From Chamaecrista fasciculata (lineage: Eukaryota; Streptophyta; Magnoliopsida; Fabales; Fabaceae): 64,000 nt of DNA. The notes beneath the pieces were generated by a model that saw nothing but the letters and a program-made list of their open reading frames with translations, had not been told where the DNA came from and searched no databases. The position numbers and the translations under genes are program-made. This document shows, in pieces, positions 17,103 to 26,123 of the stretch. Each line of letters starts with the position of its first letter. The stretch's first letter is position 1. The stretch covers positions 45,863 through 109,862 of the forward strand of contig QANZ01002928.1 of NCBI GenBank assembly GCA_003254925.1. Reading direction: 5' to 3'.

Positions 17103-17294
17103 TACCTTTTCAGCCCTGCTGGCGTGACCTCACGGGTCAGCTATGCTGGCCAGACGTCAGAGACGGTGCTTTATTCAGAAGCCTGAGCAAGGACTCGTGT
17201 GTCTGCATGCTGTCCACACTAAAACACACACTTTTCCCATGATTCAGTTATCTGACATTACAGCGCCTGATTTCTTATTTACCGCCGGTTGTGC

Positions 17295-17708
17295 TTAGTT
17301 GCCACGATAGGTCGAGTAACCGTACTGACTGAGAAGCAGTGGAATATGATAGTGCTGATCAGTACTGGTCAGATTGAACATCACGGGGATCTCCGGGAAG
17401 AAGGTGGGCTGAGCATTTTTTTTGTAATAGTCGCCGGTTTTGAAAACCACGCGGTATATGCCTGACTGTGCCTTTTGCCCCACCGGATAAAGCGCAGCAA
17501 TTCGTCCCTGAGCGTCAGTGGTTCCCCGGGCAAGCCTGACCCACTCTTCACCCTGCTTTTTGTCCAGTTCGACCTCGATACCTGCCGTCGGCACGCCGGT
17601 CTGCAGATTCAGCACGTGCACGCTCAGTGGATTCTTCATCTCTGCGGCAAAGCCGCCAGCGCTGATCATACCCAGCGCACCGCCCAGTAAGTAATGCTGC
17701 AATTTCAT
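17295..17708 (-). CDS. Exported transthyretin-like / 5-hydroxyisourate hydrolase-type protein
   Basis: The start is ATG at 17708 after GAAGGAAGATAAG; the longer frame to 17816 lacks a ribosome site. A Sec signal peptide (MKLQHYLLGGALGMISAGGFAA) precedes a complete transthyretin-like domain: SVHVLNLQTGVPTAGIEVEL, the central FKTGDYYKK region, FFPEIPVMF, HYHIPLLLSQYGYSTYRGN. HIUases hydrolyse 5-hydroxyisourate from urate oxidation; the usual C-terminal tetrapeptide is YRGS, here YRGN. Exported forms occur in enterobacteria. No other purine genes are nearby. Confidence 0.88.
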   Translation of the reverse strand: MKLQHYLLGGALGMISAGGFAAEMKNPLSVHVLNLQTGVPTAGIEVELDKKQGEEWVRLARGTTDAQGRIAALYPVGQKAQSGIYRVVFKTGDYYKKNAQPTFFPEIPVMFNLTSTDQHYHIPLLLSQYGYSTYRGN

Positions 17709-17946
17709 CTTATCTTCCTTCAGGTTAACGAACCCGGAAAGGATAAGTCGAAGACGCAGGGAACAGAGACATCTTGCTGAAGGATGTGAATTTTCCCAGA
17801 GAGAGGGAGCATCCACTTGCCGGAATCAGGCTGACCGCAGACGGAACAAACCAGCATTTATTTCAGGTCTGGCCGGATGATATTGCCGGCGCTGTTTCCC
17901 TGTATCAGCTTTGTTACCCGGTTTAATGGATTGGTGCAAAATATTT

Positions 17947-18592
17947 GCCCGGTACAGTGGATCATCAGGAAGCAGATTACCCGGTACAGTGGAGTTTCAT
18001 CAGGTTTTGAGCTCTCTAAAGTGTATGGCGTTGTCATCCCCTCTCTCCAATCAGGCCAAAATTGATGGCTCGTACTCCACTGTACCGGGTCCACTTCGCA
18101 TGTAGAACTTATTGCAAAGCTACATACCCAGTGCAGTGGATCAAACGCCCTCTATTTTCACCCTTTACAGTAGATAGGGAGATTAAGATTACCCTTTACA
18201 GTGGATGCAGATACAGGCAAACCACCCGTTATAGTGGATGACGCAAAAGCATTACCAGTATCAATATCAGAATAATAGGAAATTGATAACAGGGACCAAA
18301 ATCAGAAAGTAAGTACTAACCAACTTATCAATGAATCTGGCAAAAATGATGCAGCAATCTGAACATGGGCATTCAGTGCAGGACCTGGTGAACAGGTTTC
18401 AAATCAGCATATGGCCTACCGCATCCACTGTAACGGGGACTCAAAACACGCAATCCATTGTAGCGGGGAAGGATCAGGAGAAAGATTAAACGGGTGAGTA
18501 AAAAGTGAGACTATGATTTCCATTTGCAAGGAAGGTCAAAGTCCACTGCACAGGGTAGTTACCCGGTATAGTGGATATCCACTATACCGGGT
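17947..18592. repeat. Downstream iteron cluster of the RepFIB-type replicon
   Basis: About twelve copies or near-copies of ACCCGGTACAGTGGATC lie 3' of repA. Plus orientation: 17947, 17979, 18126, 18160, 18191, 18224 and 18561. Minus orientation: 18076-18090, 18422-18440, 18451-18470, 18541-18557 and 18577-18592. The last pair forms a perfect 32-bp palindrome at 18561-18592 beside the repA stop. RepFIB replicons carry such downstream repeats as incompatibility or copy-control determinants. Confidence 0.85.
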
Positions 18593-18595
18593 GGA

Positions 18596-19471
18596 TCATA
18601 GCTTTGGATTACGCTTTAGGATGTTGAGGACGTAATCACTGCCCTCTTTTTCCACGGAATATTCAAGAAAGCCAATATCATTAAGCTGCTGCAACGCTTT
18701 TTTAATCGTGGCGTTTTGATTACCCAGGTGTGAAGTCAACTGGAGACGCTCACGTAAACGGTCAAAACCAATGCGGTAGAAGTTAGGGGGCAGTTCTGCC
18801 AGGTAGAGATACAATGCCTGGGCAGATTCCTTCCGGGACAACACCTGTAACGCTTTAAGGTACAGACGAGTTTTGCCATCTACCCGGTACAGTGTATTGA
18901 GTTTCTGATTGGGCTTGATGAATATTTTACCTGTGCTGCTGTCGTAGTAGGTTGAATCAACGAGGTGCATGTTGACGGTAATACGATCGCCTGTCCCGGG
19001 TATTGACTTTACAAAGCTGATGTTAGTTCGAGCGATGCGTGTGAGTGAGGCGTCAAAACGCTCTTTAAGCTGCTTATCAATGCGTTTGGTATCAAAACCA
19101 CAGTATTTGGCAAAGTCAGCAAAATTGAGCTCCAGCTGATGATCTTTATCCATCTTCTTAGTAGATAAGGCATAGACAATACCGACCCAGACCTTGAAAT
19201 CCGTATCCATGTCGAGTCTTGGCCCATAAATCTGAATCTGATTATATCCCTCACCCTCTACAATGGATAATCTGGACAGGGAGTCAGTTGCATCAACGCT
19301 GTGGTTCTTTCTTCCACCCTTTCCAGTAGATTTAAGAGTGGGAACAAAGACTCCCAGTCGGAGCAAAACTTTTGGCTGGATCGTCTGACGAAGATTTGGG
19401 ATCAGATGTATAACCTCACCTGAACTTTTCGCTTCCTCATTAATTACTAGCCCTAAATTACTGTTATCCAT
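18596..19471 (-). CDS. repA: RepFIB-type replication initiator
   Basis: The 291-residue protein has the Rep_3 superfamily layout of two winged-helix domains. Characteristic stretches are NHSVDATDSLSRLSIVEGEGYNQIQIYGPRLDMDTDFKVW, YCGFDTKRIDKQLKERFDASLTRIA and RKESAQALYLYLAELPPNFYRIGFDRLRERLQL. Such initiators bind iterons and open the origin, and their dimers usually repress rep transcription. Iterons flank the gene on both sides, and one perfect copy lies inside the coding region. Start is ATG at 19471. Confidence 0.93.
   Translation of the reverse strand: MDNSNLGLVINEEAKSSGEVIHLIPNLRQTIQPKVLLRLGVFVPTLKSTGKGGRKNHSVDATDSLSRLSIVEGEGYNQIQIYGPRLDMDTDFKVWVGIVYALSTKKMDKDHQLELNFADFAKYCGFDTKRIDKQLKERFDASLTRIARTNISFVKSIPGTGDRITVNMHLVDSTYYDSSTGKIFIKPNQKLNTLYRVDGKTRLYLKALQVLSRKESAQALYLYLAELPPNFYRIGFDRLRERLQLTSHLGNQNATIKKALQQLNDIGFLEYSVEKEGSDYVLNILKRNPKL
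18882..18898. repeat. Iteron embedded in repA coding sequence
   Basis: ACCCGGTACAGTGTATT is identical at its core to the upstream iteron at 19581. On the minus strand it encodes NTLYRV of RepA. The other iterons lie outside the gene. Confidence 0.7.
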
Positions 19472-19515
19472 AGATATTATTCATTCATGACCAGTGGGGA
19501 TAAGATCTTTATAGT

Positions 19516-19618
19516 ACCCGCCATAGTGGATCAATACCACCCGGCACAGTGTACTATTTACCCGGCACAGTGGATCACTCACCCGGTACAGTGTATGCAT
19601 TCCCCGGCACAGTGTATC
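19516..19618. repeat. Upstream iterons with exact 21-bp spacing (oriV)
   Basis: Direct repeats of ACCCGGCACAGTGTA/GATC begin at 19539, 19560, 19581 and 19602, exactly 21 bp apart (two helical turns), with a fifth, more divergent copy at 19516. They lie immediately upstream of repA next to a GATC-rich segment, so this is the probable replication origin. Confidence 0.85.
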
Positions 19619-19673
19619 GTTCCTCTCTGAGACCCTTGAAAACAGTGGGTTAGCAAGGAGCTTAATCTTTCTT

Positions 19674-19727
19674 GATCTAACTCTGATCCTTATATGATCT
19701 TATTATTTGATCTATCCGGTGAATAAC
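19674..19727. other. Origin AT-rich region with four GATC sites and a DnaA-box-like site
   Basis: GATC occurs at 19674, 19685, 19696 and 19709 within an AT-rich stretch beside the iterons. GGTGAATAA (19718-19726) is the complement of TTATTCACC, one mismatch from the DnaA box. Clustered Dam sites and a DnaA box are usual in the melting region of iteron origins such as P1 oriR. Confidence 0.6.
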
Positions 19728-19880
19728 TCTCACGATTAATTGAACAAATTACGCATGCCCGCTCAACCTATTTGATCACATATACATAAGCGGAGAAGTA
19801 ACCGTGCGCGACTGGCCATCGAGCTGATGCGGCTACTGGATGCCTGCATTGAGAAATGATAACAATGCCCCTCTTCACTG

Positions 19881-20072
19881 CTCTTTGCGATTGAACAGCT
19901 GCGCGCCAACGCTGACGCGCTGATGGCGGCGCTGGACGGCATCAACCGCTCGGGCCGGGGAAAAGTGTGGTCCGCGGGTCAGGGTGCTCAGGACAGCAGC
20001 TGGCAGATGAAGCGCAAAATGCTGTCCCCACGATACACCACGCGACTACGCGATATCCCGGTTATTAAATGA
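19881..20072 (+). pseudogene. umuC C-terminal remnant
   Basis: The frame LFAIEQLRANADALMAALDGIN...SWQMKRKMLSPRYTTRLRDIPVIK* matches the C-terminal end of the UmuC proteins at 32899 and 34002 (ALMAALDGIN..GKVW..GQG; KMLSP..TTR..DIPV). No upstream umuC sequence or start is present. It is a relic of a further mutagenesis operon on the opposite strand to the others. Confidence 0.8.
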
Positions 20073-20516
20073 TGACCTATGCTTCTCTCGACGGAATGCT
20101 CTTTGGTAAATAGTGGATAATCAAAGGTTGAATTTTATCTATTCCCACCAGTAGATCACGACAGTTTTAAGAGAGTGTCACCGTGTCCTTCTTCCGCGAC
20201 AACTTCTACTCGACACCCATGCTGCCTTCAAGACCAGATGATTTCATTAACGACTGCCACTCATGGCTCATGTATTAACTCCCATGACTAGAGTTAACTA
20301 ATTCCTGTTTTGAGGAGAGGCTTGTACGTCTGTAGAGCATGAATACATATGAAAGATCATCCATTAAAAAAGCATGCATCGTTTACTCGTGGTCAGTCAG
20401 GACCAAAGCCGCCATTTTTAGCAGCTTGTAAATACATGAAGTTAAGAATACGTTAAGAATTATTTCCATGCGTTCCGGTTATCAACTGCCGGTCGCACAT
20501 TCCTGAAGCAAGTTAA
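20073..20516. other. Intergenic region upstream of the PHP-ATPase gene
   Basis: About 440 bp between the umuC relic and the trlF-like gene. No supported coding frame or clear promoter was found. It contains a short hairpin-capable stretch near 20275-20300 (AACTCCCATGACTAGAGTTA) and is AT-rich towards the gene. Confidence 0.4.
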
Positions 20517-23333
20517 ATGGAGGTGACTGTGAAGGTTTTCCCTAAGGGTTCCGACTGGCGCAAATGGGATTTACACGTACATACTCCCCAGTCATCGCTG
20601 CAAAATCTCTATGGCGGTGACTGGGAAGCCTATCTTTCCGCAATTGAAGCCTTCGGCGACGAGGTTGCCGTCATTGGCGTCACCGATTACTGTACCATTA
20701 CGGGTTATGAGAAGTTACTTGCATACCGTGAGGAGGGCAGGATTTCTAATATTGAGGCAATTTTTCCCAATATCGAATTTCGCATTACTCCGGAGACGCA
20801 GAAGGATAAAGGCGTAAATATCCATCTTATCATTAACCCAGCAGCCGCCGACCACGTTTCCAGGATCAGACATGCGCTGGCCCGGCTAACGTTCCGTTAC
20901 GAAGACCAGAATTATTCCTGTAATGACCAGCAGCTGGCCGAGCTGGGCATTGCTGTCGCGGGCCCGTCCTCTGCAGAGAGGAATCTGCGGGAGGGCATCA
21001 ATCAGTTTAAACCCTCTTTTGAGCGGTTCGAATCGTGGCTGCGCAGTGAAACCTGGCTGCGTGAAAACGTTGTCATAATTGCGTCCAACAGCTCGGGGGA
21101 TGGCATTTCAGGGCTTCGCGACAGCGGCCTGCTCGCTGTGCGGCAGAACATGTATCGCCTAGTGGATGCGATTTTTTCAGGTAATCCGCAGGACCGTGAC
21201 TATTTTCAGGGGCTGGGCAGCGACAGTAAGGCTGAGGTTATCGCCCGATACGGTAAACTGCTTCCCTGCCTGCACGGTTCGGATGCTCACGAATTGGCGA
21301 AAATTTTTCGTCCCGACCACGACCGGTTCTGCTGGATTAAGGCCGATCCGACTTTCGCTGGATTGAAACAGATACTGTACGATCACAGTCGCGTCAGAAT
21401 TCAGAAAACATCCCCCAATATTAAAACGCCTTATCAATACATAGATCATGTCCGGTTTATAGATCGCAGCGGTAAATTACTGTTTTCAGACCAACCGGTG
21501 CATTTCAGCCCTGATTTAAATGCGATTATAGGTGGAAAATCATCAGGCAAATCCCTGCTGCTTTACCATATGGCGCGCGCCATCAACAGCAGTGAGGTCA
21601 GTGAAAAGATAAGGCTGACCAAGCAGGCAGTCTATGATGAACTCACGAATATTGACGTGGAAGTGACGTGGAGAAATGGCGAAGTCAGCTCGTTACACGG
21701 CGAAGACAGCCGCCCCGTCACGTACATTCCGCAGCTTTATATTAACCACCTTGCTGAAAGCAGCGGCCGGCATCAGCTTAATCAGCTGGTCGAGGATATT
21801 CTTTTTCAGAATGATACCTTCAGGACTTTTGCTACGGAGAATGCGGCGCAGCGCGAAGCCACCTTACGCAGCATAACGGCCAGAATTGGTTATCTTTCCG
21901 AGCTGAGGAAGAAATACAGTGAATGCAGCAAGGAAATGGAACAGTACGGTACGGAAAAGGCAGTAAGTGAAGAGATCGGGCGGCAGGAGCAAAAAATAGC
22001 TTTGCTGAGAAAACAGGCGTCATTTTCACCAGAAGAAGAAGCGCAGTATATGGCGCTCAGAACGCGCACTGACGACCTTCAGTCCCGCAGAAGTACGTTA
22101 ACGGATCTTGCGCGGGCCAGCGTCACTCTTACAGAGAGCCTTAACCGTTATGCCCGGAACACACTCCAGAGTCTGTCAGATCAGCTCATGATCGATTTCC
22201 CGTTGCCTGAAAACTCCAGTTTTCTGGAAAAAAGCCTCCGTCATCTGGAGGCCGGCCTGACGTCGGCAGTCGTTAATTTTATCGCTCATCAGGAAAATCG
22301 TTTCGGTAACAGCCCGGCGCTGCTGGAAAGAATTGAGAAAGAAAGTGCCGCAAAACAACAGAGGCTGCTTCCCCTGTCTGTCAAAATTACTGACCAGGAG
22401 ACGCTAAAAGCAGCGCTGGGCGCGCTGGAAAAAGAGAAAGAAAAGCTCAGGAATCTGCAGCAGCTATCCGAGCGTCGCCGGTCCATTTCTCAGGAAGGAA
22501 ATGACACAAAAAGTCAGCTGCATGCTGAATATGCCACTCTGGCTGGCCTGTACCAGACTTATACAGCGGAACTCAGCAAACCGGAATATCATCCTGCAGG
22601 CGAAATCAGTATTTCTGCCAGCATATCGCTTAACACAGAAAAGTTTGAGCGGTTTACGGGCAGCTTTGACCGGCGGGGAAACATGAACGTTCTGCTTGGC
22701 GAAATGGTCAATGCGAAAGGAGAATACGTATTTGACGTAACCGGCCATGCAAAGATAATTGCTGGAATTCATGATCGGTTCAGAAGCAGCGCCGTTACTC
22801 CTTCGGTGAGAAAGGGAGTCGAAGATTCAGATATTCTGAGTTATCTTTTCGATGACTGTTTTCTTATTGATTTTTCCGTCCATTACCGGAACGACGACAT
22901 CATACAGATGTCACCAGGTAAGCGGGGGCTGGTTCTGCTTAACCTGATCCTTCACCTGAGCAATTCTCAGCACCCAATCCTTATAGATCAGCCTGAAGAT
23001 AACCTCGATAACCGGACCATCTACTCACAGTTGAATGACTTTGTAAGGCTGAGAAAGGCTGATCGTCAAATCATTATGGTGACGCACAATGCCAATCTTG
23101 TCGTGGGAACGGATGCGGAATGCGTCATTGTTTCTAACCAAAGCGGGCAGCGCTCTGGTATTGAAAATAATGAATACCGGTTCGAATACTTCACCGGCTC
23201 GCTGGAATGCTCCTTTATTTCTCAGGAAGATTCCGGTCGCCTGAATGCTCAGGGAATAAGAGAGCACGTCTGTGAAATCCTGGAAGGCGGGATCCAGGCC
23301 TTCAAAGAAAGAGAACGGAAATACGGCCTCTAG
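20517..23333 (+). CDS. TrlF-type PHP-domain / SMC-like ATPase
   Basis: 938 residues. The N-terminal PHP phosphoesterase domain has H20-x-H22 in WDLHVHTP, GVTDYCTITGY and a later GSDAHELAKIF. An ABC/SMC-like ATPase is split by a long coiled coil. Walker A, GGKSSGKS, is near residues 339-346, Walker B, ILIDQPEDNLDNR, near 820-832, and MVTHNANLV follows. Such TrlF-family proteins resemble RecN/SbcC-like ATPases with a nuclease-like PHP module and occur in defence islands. The start is ATG at 20517 or GTG at 20529, the latter better placed after GGAGGT. It converges on an Abi-type HEPN gene across a long inverted repeat. Confidence 0.85.
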   Translation: MEVTVKVFPKGSDWRKWDLHVHTPQSSLQNLYGGDWEAYLSAIEAFGDEVAVIGVTDYCTITGYEKLLAYREEGRISNIEAIFPNIEFRITPETQKDKGVNIHLIINPAAADHVSRIRHALARLTFRYEDQNYSCNDQQLAELGIAVAGPSSAERNLREGINQFKPSFERFESWLRSETWLRENVVIIASNSSGDGISGLRDSGLLAVRQNMYRLVDAIFSGNPQDRDYFQGLGSDSKAEVIARYGKLLPCLHGSDAHELAKIFRPDHDRFCWIKADPTFAGLKQILYDHSRVRIQKTSPNIKTPYQYIDHVRFIDRSGKLLFSDQPVHFSPDLNAIIGGKSSGKSLLLYHMARAINSSEVSEKIRLTKQAVYDELTNIDVEVTWRNGEVSSLHGEDSRPVTYIPQLYINHLAESSGRHQLNQLVEDILFQNDTFRTFATENAAQREATLRSITARIGYLSELRKKYSECSKEMEQYGTEKAVSEEIGRQEQKIALLRKQASFSPEEEAQYMALRTRTDDLQSRRSTLTDLARASVTLTESLNRYARNTLQSLSDQLMIDFPLPENSSFLEKSLRHLEAGLTSAVVNFIAHQENRFGNSPALLERIEKESAAKQQRLLPLSVKITDQETLKAALGALEKEKEKLRNLQQLSERRRSISQEGNDTKSQLHAEYATLAGLYQTYTAELSKPEYHPAGEISISASISLNTEKFERFTGSFDRRGNMNVLLGEMVNAKGEYVFDVTGHAKIIAGIHDRFRSSAVTPSVRKGVEDSDILSYLFDDCFLIDFSVHYRNDDIIQMSPGKRGLVLLNLILHLSNSQHPILIDQPEDNLDNRTIYSQLNDFVRLRKADRQIIMVTHNANLVVGTDAECVIVSNQSGQRSGIENNEYRFEYFTGSLECSFISQEDSGRLNAQGIREHVCEILEGGIQAFKERERKYGL

Positions 23334-23342
23334 TGGCATAAA

Positions 23343-23401
23343 CCTGCCTGATGGATTTTAAACTGCCGCTCAGCATCAAGCGCAGCCCTGCATCAGGCAG
23401 G
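23343..23401. terminator. Long inverted repeat between convergent defence genes
   Basis: CCTGCCTGATG (23343-23353) and CATCAGGCAGG (23391-23401) are perfect 11-bp inverted copies with a 37-bp loop, starting 10 bp after the PHP-ATPase stop and ending 47 bp before the Abi stop. There is no T-run. It may be a bidirectional transcription barrier or a recombination scar. Confidence 0.4.
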
Positions 23402-23447
23402 AGTTACCGGGGCGACCTGTCTTTGCTGGATCAGACCCGGTTTATGT

Positions 23448-24494
23448 CTACTTTATGAAGGCCACCGAGGAGCTGTCAGCTCCGATTGTCATTAATGTTT
23501 GTCCTTCTTTGACTATACGGACAAACTCACTCTTCTTCAGGACCCTTATCAGCTTTTCGACTCCCCGTCCTCCGCGCGTAATTTTTATCGTCGCCGCAAT
23601 TTTGTCCGGATCAATGTAGCTGTGAAGACCATCCACCGAGCAGAGAGCGTTAAAACGCAGCTGGGCATCATGGTCAATAAAGTTGGATTTACGGTCCGGA
23701 CTCATCCAGCCAATCATTTCAATAATATCGTCGTAATGTTTTCTCAGGAGACTGCAGCTGGCCTGCGCACCATAAACCGGATTATTGTAATCCGGAAGGC
23801 CCGTATTTGGGTCGTCATAGTGAAATTTCCAAATAGCCTCATGATGTGACAGGCGGTTACGCAGGTCTTTAATCCGGTAGAAGTCATTGCAGATATCCTC
23901 GCGCTCAAACTGCACCGGCGCATAAGGAAACACCGTTCTGGTCAGATGCGGCCACAGCAGCGTTTTATGCGCCCCCTTTTTGTTTTCATAGTAGTGGGTA
24001 AGTAACTGGGTCCAGAAACCGAATGACAGGCCTGAGATGACGCGGTTTGGCGTTATGGTTTTTCCCAGTTTTGCGATTTCATCGATAGCCATCGCTACCT
24101 GACTCTCAACCGGAAGTCTGTTTTTGAGAATTCGCTTCCCGTACTGGTCTAAAAGGAAGCCCTGCAGATCTGTAGGTTGTCCTACCCTTCCCGGCGCAGG
24201 TCGCTTATACCGGACATTGTTTTTCCAGGTCCGGTCCCCCATGTAACGTGGCAGATCGAAAATCCAGTTATGATCGGTCAGCCAGAGGTTGCCCGCAGCC
24301 GGTGGCGGATTGTTCTGTATTGCATGATCAAGCGCGTTACGCAGGGTGACCTCAAGGCATTGCAAAGCAGGCAGCATTGCCCCGCAAAGCGCTTTATTCC
24401 AGTGATAAGCGGCCATAACCTGCGAAGGACTGACCTTCAGGTGTTTAACATAGATGTCCAGCCGCTCCGAATTAATGTACTGCTCAAGGCTCAT
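23448..24494 (-). CDS. Abi_2-type HEPN protein (abortive infection-like)
   Basis: 348 residues. R212-N-R-L-S-H217-H matches the HEPN ribonuclease signature (Rx4-6H), preceded by the GLSFGFWTQLL segment typical of the Abi_2/AbiD-AbiF family. A second RNALDH stretch lies at residues 52-57. HEPN proteins usually cut RNA and can halt growth during phage infection. The C-terminal 80 residues are unassigned. The gene is convergent with the TrlF-like gene, so the two may be independent defence units or a paired cassette. Confidence 0.8.
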   Translation of the reverse strand: MSLEQYINSERLDIYVKHLKVSPSQVMAAYHWNKALCGAMLPALQCLEVTLRNALDHAIQNNPPPAAGNLWLTDHNWIFDLPRYMGDRTWKNNVRYKRPAPGRVGQPTDLQGFLLDQYGKRILKNRLPVESQVAMAIDEIAKLGKTITPNRVISGLSFGFWTQLLTHYYENKKGAHKTLLWPHLTRTVFPYAPVQFEREDICNDFYRIKDLRNRLSHHEAIWKFHYDDPNTGLPDYNNPVYGAQASCSLLRKHYDDIIEMIGWMSPDRKSNFIDHDAQLRFNALCSVDGLHSYIDPDKIAATIKITRGGRGVEKLIRVLKKSEFVRIVKEGQTLMTIGADSSSVAFIK

Positions 24495-24603
24495 CAGATT
24501 TTCAACCTGTTAAGTGCTTGACACATGTGCTGTGTGTCTGTTTAAATTTGCACATCAAAGCGGTTGCCGTTGTTCAAGGCTTCACGCGACAATAGAAGTA
24601 CGG

Positions 24604-24629
24604 AAAAGCCATCCCCCGGGATGGCTTTT
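24604..24629. terminator. Rho-independent bidirectional terminator
   Basis: AAAAGCCATCCC, spacer CC, GGGATGGCTTTT is a perfect 12-bp stem with A and T flanks. It serves the minus-strand ribbon-helix-helix gene ending at 24644. Confidence 0.92.
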
Positions 24630-24643
24630 CTCGTTTAAGTTCG

Positions 24644-25237
24644 TCAGAAATCTTCCCGCTCCAGCGGCGGCAGCCGCATCGCGGCGCGGAACTCCTCTGC
24701 TTCCTCCATAAATCCCTCTTCACTCATCATGTGAAACTGAGACCGGTAAAGCGTCAGCAGCGTTTTCTCATCCCGCGTGGCCGCTTCGGCCAGCAGGGCC
24801 GCGTAGAGAGAAGCGCCCTGCGACAGGCGGGTCAGCCCCTCCAGCTGCCGCGCGCGCACCGACAGGTGCGGCACGCCCGCCATCATGATGCGCTGCAAAT
24901 CGGCTTCACTGAGTATGCCCAGAATGCGGCAGAACTCGCGGTGGCCGTCCAGCGTCAGCCCGGCGTCATACGGACTTTCCCTCAGTTCAGCGTCCATCAT
25001 GCGCGCCATCTCGCGATCCATCAGGGCAACGAGTTCGCTGGTCCGGATAAAGTTGCCGATCAGGTCACCGAACGTGGCCACCAGAAACTCCTGCAGAAAG
25101 TCACTCTTTGAACGTCCGGCTTTTCTGGCCTGCTCGGTGATCGCCTCGTCCACGGCCGAGGGAATGTTGCGCACTGTGAGGGTGCGCAGATCGCCGCGCC
25201 CCGGCAATGGCAAATCAGGAACTGTTGAAGCAAACAT
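24644..25237 (-). CDS. Ribbon-helix-helix plasmid stability-type protein
   Basis: 197 residues. Residues 18-53 (LRTLTVRNIPSAVDEAITEQARKAGRSKSDFLQEFL) have the FitA/Arc-like ribbon-helix-helix pattern of antitoxin DNA-binding domains. The remaining 140 residues are helical, acidic and unrecognised. No VapC/FitB toxin gene adjoins it, so it may be a stand-alone plasmid regulator or an orphan antitoxin fused to a new domain. Start is ATG at 25237, with an AT-rich promoter region upstream. Confidence 0.65.
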   Translation of the reverse strand: MFASTVPDLPLPGRGDLRTLTVRNIPSAVDEAITEQARKAGRSKSDFLQEFLVATFGDLIGNFIRTSELVALMDREMARMMDAELRESPYDAGLTLDGHREFCRILGILSEADLQRIMMAGVPHLSVRARQLEGLTRLSQGASLYAALLAEAATRDEKTLLTLYRSQFHMMSEEGFMEEAEEFRAAMRLPPLEREDF

Positions 25238-25782
25238 GGTATATTTCCTGTAATAAAGGATTATGACATATAGTCTGCCTTAAAATGATTGATGGCAAAT
25301 TATTTTTTCACATGGCAATAAATGAATCACTTTCGCATTTTTGCATCACAGCTTCGTGAAACACATCAAATACTCTGAAACACGCCAAACTTTATCTCAG
25401 ACCGCGTGCTGTCCTGTCACCGGATCCGGAAAGCACCAGAACCGGATCTTTTGTTACTGCGTGGCGGCTTTCCGCCCGACCCACAATATATAGTGACTGA
25501 TTCAGCTGGTAATGGCACAACATACGGGATGCGTCAGGGAAGTGCCGGCAGGCAAACGGCGCCTGACCCGCCGCACCGGGCGCGCCACGGTTCCGGGAAA
25601 GTGCTATATTGGCCGGAAAGCGGATCCGGCGCAGAAGGTGATGCGGTAATTTCTGAGGGCGAAAATAAGCATTCTTATGTATTGGTAAGTAATTGTCACG
25701 GTCATGACAGTTATCTGAGTTAGTGAATTTAAGTCTGGGCGTGATAATTTCTGATGGGATACTTAGCATAGATAAGGAAAAT
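25238..25782. other. Intergenic region between divergent genes
   Basis: The segment 25250-25390 is AT-rich and suits divergent promoters, but no operator repeat was recognised. From 25390 to 25720 open frames exist on both strands without ribosome sites or family resemblance. It may be a decayed gene. Confidence 0.4.
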
Positions 25783-26103
25783 ATGAATAACTGCAAAATA
25801 TGCAAGCCTGAAGATAACGACTACTGCTCAGTTGATTGCATTTACGACCACTTGGTATCGACTCATCCGGTTTTATGGCTGAGGGATTCATCACGCATTA
25901 GGCCGGGCTACATTTCGCGTAATTTAATGTGCCCTGCCGGAAATGTTCTTGCCATTCAGAACTCCTCGGGAAAATCGTGGCGTCTGAGAACACAACCGAA
26001 TGAAGCGCTCGACGAAACTCCTGACCCGTCGAGGGCTGAGTTTGTTGAGTTAAGCGGGGAAGATGTACGTTTCATGGCCTTCATGTATAAGCGTGATTTT
26101 TAA
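25783..26103 (+). CDS. Hypothetical protein with N-terminal cysteine cluster
   Basis: The start is ATG at 25783 after AAGGAAA; a longer frame from 25723 lacks a site. The 106-residue protein opens MNNCKICKPEDNDYCSVDC. The four cysteines C-x2-C...C-x3-C suggest a small zinc-binding module. The rest is unrecognised. It lies 20 bp before the next gene, so the two probably form an operon. Confidence 0.5.
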   Translation: MNNCKICKPEDNDYCSVDCIYDHLVSTHPVLWLRDSSRIRPGYISRNLMCPAGNVLAIQNSSGKSWRLRTQPNEALDETPDPSRAEFVELSGEDVRFMAFMYKRDF

Positions 26104-26123
26104 TAAGTAAGGACTCAGACGGA

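Noticed and set aside
17947..19618. CRISPR array
   Set aside because: Regularly spaced repeats here are replication iterons: 21-bp period, no unique 30-bp spacers, mixed orientation downstream, adjacent RepFIB-type initiator.
25392..25805. 137-codon minus-strand frame
   Set aside because: Overlaps the start of the plus-strand cysteine-cluster gene; no ribosome site or recognisable domain.
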